5,125 bases of DNA from Verrucomicrobiota bacterium (GTDB taxonomy: Bacteria > Verrucomicrobiota > Verrucomicrobiia > Limisphaerales > JADLHS01), in NCBI GenBank assembly GCA_004297495.1, contig SCTL01000395.1, forward strand, positions 1 through 5,125. The letters run 5' to 3'. Of this stretch, positions 1-4,518 are shown piece by piece. A program made the position numbers and the translations under genes. The notes under the pieces were generated by a model. It had not been told where the DNA came from. It did not search any database and saw only the letters and a list, made by a program, of their open reading frames with translations. How positions within the stretch are numbered: the stretch's first letter is position 1; each line of letters starts with the position of its first letter.

Positions 1-2
1 GC

Positions 3-1151
3 GTGGACCAGGGCAACACCGTTTGCGACGAAGCCACGCTACGCAAAGTTCATTTGCCGCCGTATCGCGCCGCCATCAAGGCGGGCGTCGGCTCCATCAT
101 GGTTTCCTACAACAGTTGGAACGGTGAAAAGCTGCACGGGCAGAAGCATCTCCTCACCGACGTGCTGAAGGGAGAACTCGGTTTCCACGGCTTCCTCGTG
201 TCCGACTGGGCCGCGATAGACCAGATCGAGACGAACAATTTCAAAAACTGCATCGAGCGTTCCATCAACGCCGGTCTCGACATGATCATGATTCCGAACG
301 GTTCAGGCACGAAAAACAACTACGTCGAGTTCATCACGAAGCTGAAGGAACTTGTTGCCGAAGGCAAAGTGCCGCAGTCCCGCATTGATGACGCCGTGCT
401 CCGGATTCTGCGCGTCAAACATAAGATGGGCCTGTTTGAAAGCACGGCGGTTGACCCCGCGCTCACTGCGGCCATCGGCTCGCCGGAACACCGAGCCGTC
501 GCGCGCCAGTGTGTGCGCGAATCGCTCGTCGTGCTGAAGAACGAAAGCCGCGCGCTGCCGCTCGCCAAAAACATCAAGCACCTCGCTGTCGTAGGGGCGG
601 CGGCGGATGACCTCGGCGTGCAATGCGGCGGCTGGACTGTGGAATGGCAAGGCAAGCGCGGCAACGTGACGCGCGGCGGCACGACCATTCTCACCGCCAT
701 CCGCAACACTGTGGCTCCCGGAACCCTGGTCACTTTCTCGCGCGACGGCAGCGACCTGAAGGGGGCCGACGCCGCAGTCGTTGTCATCGGCGAAATGCCG
801 TATGCCGAAATGGCGGGTGACCGCAGCAATTTGAATCTGGCGGCCGCCGACGTGGCGCTGGTGGAAAAGGCCAAAGCGGCCGGCATCCCCGTGGTCACGG
901 TGCTTTTCTCCGGCCGGCCCCTAATTCTCGGTAGCGCGTTGGACGCCAGCGACACTTTCATCGCAGCATGGCTGCCGGGCACCGAAGGACAGGGAATTGC
1001 GGACGTGTTGCTTGGTGACTTCAAACCAACCGGCAAACTGCCGCGTTCATGGCCGCGAACCAACGATGGCCTGACGACGGCGACGACAGCGGCAGTGCGG
1101 CCATCTGCCAGTGCGCCGCTTTTTCCACAAGGTTTTAACCTTGATAATTAG
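3..1151 (+). CDS. GH3 family beta-glucosidase / glucan glucohydrolase, 5'-truncated by the window edge
   Basis: Retaining glycoside hydrolase of family 3, expected to release glucose from the non-reducing ends of beta-glucans or cello-oligosaccharides, probably in the periplasm or outside the cell. Residues 1-150 of the visible part are the end of the GH3 TIM barrel: 'SIMVSYNSWNG' at 31-41, then 'GFLVSDW' at 63-69, where D68 (204-206) is the nucleophile. Residues 170-380 are the C-terminal alpha/beta sandwich: 'SLVVLKNE', 'GGWTVEWQG' at 209-217 (typical of the barley ExoI/ExoP type), and 'GEMPYAEMAGD', where E269 aligns with the acid/base Glu. It ends with 'GKLPRSWPR' and 'PLFPQGF', the usual GH3 C-terminus, with no fibronectin III tail. 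About 200 N-terminal residues including any signal peptide lie upstream, so the GTG at 3 is not a real start. Exact substrate (glucan or xylan) cannot be told. Confidence 0.95.
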   Translation: MDQGNTVCDEATLRKVHLPPYRAAIKAGVGSIMVSYNSWNGEKLHGQKHLLTDVLKGELGFHGFLVSDWAAIDQIETNNFKNCIERSINAGLDMIMIPNGSGTKNNYVEFITKLKELVAEGKVPQSRIDDAVLRILRVKHKMGLFESTAVDPALTAAIGSPEHRAVARQCVRESLVVLKNESRALPLAKNIKHLAVVGAAADDLGVQCGGWTVEWQGKRGNVTRGGTTILTAIRNTVAPGTLVTFSRDGSDLKGADAAVVVIGEMPYAEMAGDRSNLNLAAADVALVEKAKAAGIPVVTVLFSGRPLILGSALDASDTFIAAWLPGTEGQGIADVLLGDFKPTGKLPRSWPRTNDGLTTATTAAVRPSASAPLFPQGFNLDN

Positions 1152-1241
1152 CGTTCCAGCCACTGTGCCTAACACCAACCAACCCAATCCAGACGCCAGC
1201 AAGCAGCCGCTCCATCAGCAAGAACCAGCGCAACTCCGCGG

Positions 1242-1370
1242 ACGGCCACGACCAACCTTTCAACGACGAACTGGCTTTCCCTGCGTACTAATCCCGCACC
1301 GTTCACCTTCATCGAGTCCAACGGCAATTTATTCATCCAGCGGTTCTATCGCGGACTGATTGCTCCCTAA
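1242..1370 (+). pseudogene. Relic of the C-terminus of a Verrucomicrobia-type secreted protein
   Basis: Frame starting at 1251 reads 'TNLSTTNWLSLRTNPAPF', then 'FIESNGNLFIQRFYRGL', then IAP and a TAA stop at 1368-1370. The pattern 'TNLxxxNW...PFTF...QRFYR' closing a protein is typical of the C-terminal beta-rich domain of large secreted or autotransporter-like proteins in Verrucomicrobiota. The frame is open back only to 1173 and has no ATG. The stretch upstream (HQPTQSRRQQAAA...) is low-complexity and does not resemble the domain, so only about 40 residues of the original protein survive. Recognised from memory of the family pattern, not by a search. It is probably a decayed gene unrelated to the GH3 enzyme, whose normal C-terminus ends at 1151. 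Confidence 0.6.
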
Positions 1371-1397
1371 GCGAGCCCAGAACGTTACCCACCCCGA

Positions 1398-1426
1398 TTG
1401 ACATTGCACGGTTTCAATGGTCTTGT
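1398..1426 (+). promoter_or_regulatory. Possible sigma-70-type promoter for the GIY-YIG gene
   Basis: A perfect TTGACA at 1398-1403 is followed after 17 bases by TCTTGT at 1421-1426, which matches only 3 of 6 consensus -10 positions. A start of transcription near 1433 would fall just before the GTG at 1436, giving a nearly leaderless message, which fits the lack of a clear Shine-Dalgarno sequence there. Verrucomicrobial promoter consensus is poorly known, so this is tentative. Confidence 0.25.
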
Positions 1427-1435
1427 ACCCGCAAG

Positions 1436-1816
1436 GTGAACCTGCTAAAACAATGGTTCGGTCGCCATCCGCACTCGGATCAGCAATCTTCCTCCTCCTT
1501 TAATTGGCCCGGACAATCGGGGAAGGACTATCAATACGAAGTCCATCCCTTGAACGTCGCTCTCCGCCCTTTGCCTGGGCTTTACATCTATGCCAAGCAG
1601 TTGCCGGACGGTGATTGGTCTCCCGTTTACATTTCGCAGACGCGTGACCTGCACCAGCGGTTGGAGGGTCACGTGCGGTTGGGGGATGCCATTGCCAACG
1701 GTGCGACGCATCTCCATTCCCACTATTGCAACGCAGGGCAAGGCGCTCGTTGCACTGAGGAACACGATCTCATTGAGCGTTGGCGGCCGGTTTGTAACGA
1801 TGTGTTCGAAAACTGA
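1436..1816 (+). CDS. Small GIY-YIG nuclease-like domain protein
   Basis: 126 residues. The GIY-YIG hallmark is present as 'GLYIYA' (48-53) and 'PVYISQT' (63-69), followed by 'DLHQRLEGH' (71-79), where R75 matches the catalytic Arg position of the family, and 'CTEEHDLIERWRPVCND' (106-122), where E109 (1760-1762) aligns with the metal-binding Glu of UvrC-type domains. The third residue of YIG is Ser instead of Gly. The domain fills residues 45-123; residues 1-40 are polar and Ser/Gln-rich, so there is no room for a DNA-binding partner domain. Stand-alone GIY-YIG proteins of this kind are presumed metal-dependent DNA nucleases, but their role is unknown. The GTG at 1436 is the only conventional start ahead of the domain and has no strong ribosome site. 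The frame itself is open back to 1292. Neighbours give no functional hint. Confidence 0.75.
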   Translation: MNLLKQWFGRHPHSDQQSSSSFNWPGQSGKDYQYEVHPLNVALRPLPGLYIYAKQLPDGDWSPVYISQTRDLHQRLEGHVRLGDAIANGATHLHSHYCNAGQGARCTEEHDLIERWRPVCNDVFEN

Positions 1817-2019
1817 ACTGCGCTGAGTTTGCGTGGATCTTCATTTCGTTTTTTGATTTTTGAGTTGCCACCATTCTTTTCAGTCCTCTTCACCGCAAAA
1901 TAGACTGTTACCTTCCTTTGATCGGCGGCATTGAGATGTAGATGCTTGAACTGGATGACAACGCCCTCTTGAAGGAATACGCGGATCACGATTCCGCAGC
2001 CGCCTTTCAACGACGATTC
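1817..2019. other. Intergenic region between convergent genes
   Basis: It separates the GIY-YIG gene (+) from the lipoprotein gene (-). There is a T-rich run at 1849-1863 (TTTTTTGATTTTTG), but I found no convincing stem just before it; the best is a 5-bp AAACT/AGTTT pairing, so a Rho-independent terminator for the GIY-YIG gene is only a weak possibility. The second half holds the sigma-factor relic described separately. The minus-strand frame through here starts at TTG, overlaps the GIY-YIG gene and resembles nothing I know. Confidence 0.5.
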
Positions 2020-2094
2020 TTACCACGCCACCTGCTCCAACTTTCCATTGAGCATCTTTCGGTTGAGAACCACGTTGAAGCCATAAGACATTGA
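1942..2094 (+). pseudogene. N-terminal relic of an ECF-type RNA polymerase sigma factor
   Basis: A 50-codon frame starts at ATG 1942 and reads 'MLELDDNALLKEYADHDS' followed by AAAF. This is the usual opening of verrucomicrobial sigma-70 family (ECF) factors, in which 'D..LL..YA...S..AF' is followed by 'ELVRRHLDLVYSAAL'. Here the similarity stops after about 22 residues (near 2007). The remaining 28 codons are simply antisense to the lipoprotein C-terminus, so the region 2 helix and everything after it are gone. The break lies about 10-15 bases from the lipoprotein stop codon at 2020-2022. No good ribosome site precedes the ATG. Identification rests on a short pattern recalled from the family, so moderate confidence. 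Confidence 0.5.
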
Positions 2095-2520
2095 TCCCTC
2101 CGTGCCGTGGTGGACGTAGAGAAACACGTCCTCGAGCCCGTCATGATTCACATCGCCGTACGCCAGGACCGTCAGACAAACCGTGTATCCCTCACCCATT
2201 TTTATCTCAATCTCATTCCGTCCACGCCTTACGACTTTCGATTCCGGGTAGAATTCCATGAAACTTTTGCCTTCCTTGAGTGCTTGTTCCTGCGGCTCCC
2301 ATTCCTCCCGATTAAAGGCCGGCGCTAGATTGACCGGCAACTTTTCCAACAGCTTTCGATTCAACTTCAAATCGTGCAAATAGTTCGTGACGGAAGGGAG
2401 GGCCCTTTCAAGGAACGGAATCACGCCACATCGCCTTGGAAACCACGAGGCCATCCTCATATCCGTGCCCGTGACTGGTTCAGCGCCTTCATATTTGCAA
2501 TACTCCCGCCAGGTTCGCAC
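2020..2520 (-). CDS. C-terminal portion of an amber-split lipoprotein, with a DxNxDGxxD loop
   Basis: 166 residues from a GTG at 2520, in the same frame as the lipoprotein piece upstream and separated from it only by TAG-GTA-GAA. It reads as the natural body of one protein: 'RTWREYCKYEGAEPVT', 'CGVIPFLERALPS', 'LEKLPVNLAP', then a beta-rich end containing 'GDVNHDGLEDVFLYV' (122-136). D123, N125, D127 and D131 form a DxNxDGxxD loop of the kind seen in EF-hand-like and FG-GAP/VCBS calcium-binding repeats. The likely place is the cell envelope, attached to the lipoprotein N-terminus if the stop is read through or is an error. If the stop is real, the GTG with an AGG a few bases upstream could allow re-initiation, but the product would have no export signal. 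I do not recognise a named family; function unknown. Confidence 0.6.
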   Translation of the reverse strand: MRTWREYCKYEGAEPVTGTDMRMASWFPRRCGVIPFLERALPSVTNYLHDLKLNRKLLEKLPVNLAPAFNREEWEPQEQALKEGKSFMEFYPESKVVRRGRNEIEIKMGEGYTVCLTVLAYGDVNHDGLEDVFLYVHHGTEGSMSYGFNVVLNRKMLNGKLEQVAW

Positions 2521-2526
2521 TTCTAC

Positions 2527-2529
2527 CTA
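2527..2529 (-). other. In-frame amber codon splitting the lipoprotein gene
   Basis: On the minus strand the codons run ACC-AGC-TAG-GTA-GAA-GTG-CGA. The same frame is open on both sides, from 2772 down to the TAA at 2020-2022, so only this triplet prevents a single protein of about 250 codons. A single base change (for example CAG to TAG) would explain it. Readthrough, a sequencing error and true gene decay cannot be told apart here. Confidence 0.75.
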
Positions 2530-2772
2530 GCTGGTCTCGTTCGAAGTAGATTGCGTGTAGAATGCAACTGACAAGTCACCGTCGCCGGTTTCATCCATCA
2601 GTTCCCGCAGCGGCACGTCTTTGAGTTGTTCCAGCGTCTTACCCGGCGGGATCAATGCTTCCTCGGTGTATCGAACAGGAAACACGCCAGTGGTCTGCTC
2701 TCTCGTGGCACAGCCTTCGAGCAATAGCGATAGACCGAGAAGTAGGAGTGTGAAATTGCGCGGGTGATCCAT
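2527..2772 (-). CDS. N-terminal piece of a predicted lipoprotein, ended by an in-frame TAG
   Basis: 81 residues from the ATG at 2772. It has a lipoprotein signal peptide: short charged start 'MDHPR', hydrophobic core 'NFTLLLLGLSLLLEG', then C21 in the lipobox 'LEGC' (Glu at -2 is atypical). After 'CATREQTTG' comes 'PVRYTEEALIPPGKTLEQL' and 'GDGDLSVAFYTQSTSNETS', where the frame meets TAG at 2527-2529. A GTG start at 2886 is possible in the same frame but would overlap the XRE gene and bury the signal peptide behind 38 residues, so 2772 is preferred. The Shine-Dalgarno sequence is weak. The gene follows the XRE gene by 91 bases on the same strand and may be cotranscribed. The reading frame continues intact after the stop for another 168 codons, so this is probably one broken gene of about 250 codons. 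Confidence 0.6.
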   Translation of the reverse strand: MDHPRNFTLLLLGLSLLLEGCATREQTTGVFPVRYTEEALIPPGKTLEQLKDVPLRELMDETGDGDLSVAFYTQSTSNETS

Positions 2773-2863
2773 GCCGAGACCGAGTTTCAACCCTGAGTGA
2801 AAACCAGTAAAGCAGATATTCCGTTTGTGGGATAAGCTCCTGTTGCCTGAGGCCAACAAAAGC

Positions 2864-3121
2864 TCACTCAAAAATGTCCGACACACCGCACTTTAGCCGA
2901 TCGCAAAGCTGTTCGATCGTTTTCAAGGTGACGTTCTGCTCACCCATCTCGAGCCGGTGCAGGGTGGAATCGCTCAAGCCGGTCTTCCGTGCGAACTGGG
3001 CGTAGGTAAGGTCGCCACGCTTCTTGCGCAGGAAGGCGGCCAGTTGTTGATGCAGGCGTTGAGCCATCCCCCGGATGCTGGCCGGAAGCAAATCCCACAA
3101 GCGGGATATTTTGCTTGCCAT
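2864..3121 (-). CDS. XRE (Cro/C1-type) helix-turn-helix transcriptional regulator
   Basis: 85 residues. A lambda Cro/C1-type HTH covers about 26-82: 'LRKKRGDLTYAQFARKTG' leads into the turn, 'LSDSTLHRLEMGEQN' (49-63) contains the recognition helix, and 'TLKTIEQLCDRLKCGVSDIF' closes the fold in the usual way. No second domain, so it probably dimerises and binds DNA as a small repressor; whether it is part of a toxin-antitoxin pair cannot be shown, as no toxin gene is recognisable beside it. The ATG at 3121 has GGAAGG just upstream (short 2-base spacing). An internal ATG at codon 20 (3064) would still keep the HTH. The start codon abuts a perfect inverted repeat that also covers the GGAAGG, a plausible autoregulatory site. 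Downstream on the same strand lies the lipoprotein gene. Confidence 0.9.
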   Translation of the reverse strand: MASKISRLWDLLPASIRGMAQRLHQQLAAFLRKKRGDLTYAQFARKTGLSDSTLHRLEMGEQNVTLKTIEQLCDRLKCGVSDIFE

Positions 3122-3155
3122 TGCCTTCCGAGGGCGTAGAAGACTCGGAAGGCAA
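3121..3155. promoter_or_regulatory. Perfect 12-bp inverted repeat at the XRE start codon (candidate operator or RNA hairpin)
   Basis: Arms TTGCCTTCCGAG (3121-3132) and CTCGGAAGGCAA (3144-3155) are exact reverse complements around an 11-base centre. The left arm starts at the A of the XRE start codon (minus strand ATG 3121-3119) and contains its likely ribosome site GGAAGG. The repeat also sits 23 bases upstream of the divergent PEP-CTERM start. Neither strand has a T-run after the stem, so it is not a Rho-independent terminator. It could be the operator of the adjacent regulator, a hairpin that hides the XRE ribosome site, or both. Confidence 0.6.
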
Positions 3156-3167
3156 AAACTCAGGCAC

Positions 3168-3171
3168 AGGA
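3168..3171 (+). promoter_or_regulatory. Ribosome binding site that fixes the PEP-CTERM gene start
   Basis: AGGA lies six bases ahead of the ATG at 3178. It supports this start over the in-frame TTG at 3115, which would begin inside the XRE gene and place 21 extra residues before the signal peptide. Confidence 0.6.
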
Positions 3172-3177
3172 ATCATC

Positions 3178-4092
3178 ATGCACCCGTCAACGCAAACTCA
3201 GTCCGTCCATCAACCACGTCCACTGCATCCTGCGAAGACCGCAAGTTCCGGTTTCAAACCACTGGCCCAACTTGCGATCCTCGTCGCTGTAACATTCAGC
3301 ACTCACCGTTCTCAGGCGCAAACAATCCTCTCGCTGCCCAACAACTTTAGCGGCATCCAAGGGCAAGGCGGTGTGTATTACGAGTACATTGGTGACAGTC
3401 GCCTAATCAATACTCAGAACCGCGCCTCGGCCTCGATTTCACTCATGAACTTCCGTCCGAGTTACAGTTACGGCTATCCGGGTGATGTCCCCCTGCCGAC
3501 ATACGCGCACCCGCAAGATTTTCCGGGAGTGCAATATGATTCAAGCCATCAGCTCCTTCGCTTCGAGCCTGGCACTGGAGGCTTTCTACTTGGAACTGGC
3601 ACAGCAAACCTTGGTGCTTCAATTCGATTCCAAGTTCCCAGCACTGGCACGTTTGGAATTTCCGGGGCCTTTGCCAGAGACAACACCAATTTTAACGCCG
3701 GAGATGGGGTGGATGTCCTCGTCGTCAAAGGAGCCAACCTGGACAGTCCATTGTTTGAAGAGATTATTTCGTCTGCCAATCTCGTCAACCATTCAGACCC
3801 ATTCGGCGGCACTGGTGTGGCTGACTTCAATTTCAACATTTCACTACAAGCAGGCGATGTGCTGCGGTTTATCGTATTCAGCGACAATCAAGGACAAGAC
3901 GGCACTTTCGATGCGACGGCGTTTCGCGTCAGTGTCTCGCAAGTGCCGGAGCCAACCGCTCTCACTCTAGCTGTAATGGGCGTGGTGGTGATGAGCTTCG
4001 CCCGTGGCGTACGACGCAGACGATCGCGCGCTGGGTTCACTTTGTGTGAGATTAAAACTATCCAAATCACGAAGTCGCCCGCTCTCGATTAA
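3178..4092 (+). CDS. PEP-CTERM sorting-domain exported protein
   Basis: 304 residues from ATG 3178. A long Sec signal peptide (charged and polar 1-28, hydrophobic core around 'LAQLAILVAVTF' at 29-40) is likely cut near 'SQAQ' (45-48). The body (50-250) is rich in Gly, Asn, Phe and predicted beta strands: 'RFQVPSTGTFGISGAFARDN', 'DGVDVLVVKGANLDSPLF', 'FNFNISLQAGDVLRFIVF', 'TFDATAFRVSV', like the beta-sandwich domains common in PEP-CTERM proteins. The C-terminus has 'VPEP' (256-259), a hydrophobic helix 'TALTLAVMGVVVMSFA' and the basic cluster 'RRRR' (279-282): the PEP-CTERM signal, processed by an exosortase and linked to exopolysaccharide. Unusually, 22 residues follow the basic cluster, including 'RAGFTLCEIK'. 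Exact role unknown; probably a surface or matrix protein. Divergent from the XRE gene and sharing its dyad region. Confidence 0.88.
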   Translation: MHPSTQTQSVHQPRPLHPAKTASSGFKPLAQLAILVAVTFSTHRSQAQTILSLPNNFSGIQGQGGVYYEYIGDSRLINTQNRASASISLMNFRPSYSYGYPGDVPLPTYAHPQDFPGVQYDSSHQLLRFEPGTGGFLLGTGTANLGASIRFQVPSTGTFGISGAFARDNTNFNAGDGVDVLVVKGANLDSPLFEEIISSANLVNHSDPFGGTGVADFNFNISLQAGDVLRFIVFSDNQGQDGTFDATAFRVSVSQVPEPTALTLAVMGVVVMSFARGVRRRRSRAGFTLCEIKTIQITKSPALD

Positions 4093-4155
4093 GTTGCGAC
4101 CCTAAAATGCATTCTTTAATCAACGGGAAATCGCTGCCCCGAAGTATTCGACACC

Positions 4156-4518
4156 ATGGAACAATCCGGTAACGGCAAAAAATTATTTGTCTGGGTGATT
4201 GCGGCATGCGCAATCATTGTCACGCTTGCTCTGGCAGTTTCCTTGTGTTGGCGCAGCATTTGGCACTCGACTTGGCACGAGCCTTTCGATGAGGCAAGAC
4301 AAACCGCGACATGGATGTCCGCGATTGCGCCGGCCACTTCCGACTTCGACAGTGCTTTTGCCATATTTCAGTTTATCCGTTTCAGTTTCCCACGTCGTTG
4401 TGACGTTGAGCTGTGCATTAGACCACCATCGAAGCTGAAAATGCCTTCGCCCTCTCCGTGGTCCAAACAAAGACAGTGGATCCCGTACTGGTGGCAAAAG
4501 AGAAGGCCCAGGCGGTAA
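4156..4518 (+). CDS. Short membrane-anchored hypothetical protein, probably a truncated gene
   Basis: 120 codons from ATG 4156. The N-terminus is convincing as a membrane protein: 'MEQSGNGKK' followed by a transmembrane segment 'LFVWVIAACAIIVTLALAVS' (10-29), then 'WHEPFDEARQTATW'. Codons after about 4425 are not credible coding sequence because the AAA+ ATPase domain occupies that DNA in another frame; the tail 'PSPSPWSKQRQWIPYWWQKRRPRR' is the off-frame reading of the ATPase gene. So at most about 90 residues are real, and the gene probably lost its 3' part where it meets the ATPase segment. The ribosome site is weak. No family recognised. An alternative is that it forms the start of the ATPase by a frameshift, but Ycf46-like ATPases do not usually start with a membrane segment. 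Confidence 0.4.
   Translation: MEQSGNGKKLFVWVIAACAIIVTLALAVSLCWRSIWHSTWHEPFDEARQTATWMSAIAPATSDFDSAFAIFQFIRFSFPRRCDVELCIRPPSKLKMPSPSPWSKQRQWIPYWWQKRRPRR

Noticed and set aside
303..1063. Long minus-strand frames within the GH3 gene
   Set aside because: Antisense shadows of a GC-rich gene whose forward translation carries all GH3 motifs.
1129..1142. AAGGTT-TT-AACCTT palindrome at the end of the GH3 gene
   Set aside because: Six-base arms with a two-base centre inside the last codons; too short to call a terminator or operator.
1111..1359. 82-codon forward frame overlapping the GH3 end
   Set aside because: Starts inside the GH3 gene, composition is Pro/Gln/Arg/Ser-rich without any domain, and the relic in another frame explains its second half better.
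1723..2010. 95-codon minus-strand frame starting at TTG
   Set aside because: Overlaps the GIY-YIG C-terminus, has a TTG start and no recognisable motif; the forward sigma-factor fragment accounts for its 5' part.
2842..2859. Imperfect hairpin (TGTTGCCT / AGGCCAACA) between the XRE and lipoprotein genes
   Set aside because: It has a bulge and almost no loop, and no T-run follows on the minus strand, so a terminator cannot be supported.
3482..3970. 162-codon forward frame inside the PEP-CTERM gene
   Set aside because: Off-frame shadow; the other frame has the signal peptide and the VPEP sorting signal.
4107..4172. 21-codon forward frame ahead of the membrane protein
   Set aside because: Too short, no ribosome site and no recognisable content.
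4116..4364. 82-codon minus-strand frame opposite the membrane-protein start
   Set aside because: No motif or ribosome site seen; the forward frame has a clear transmembrane N-terminus. Not excluded with certainty.
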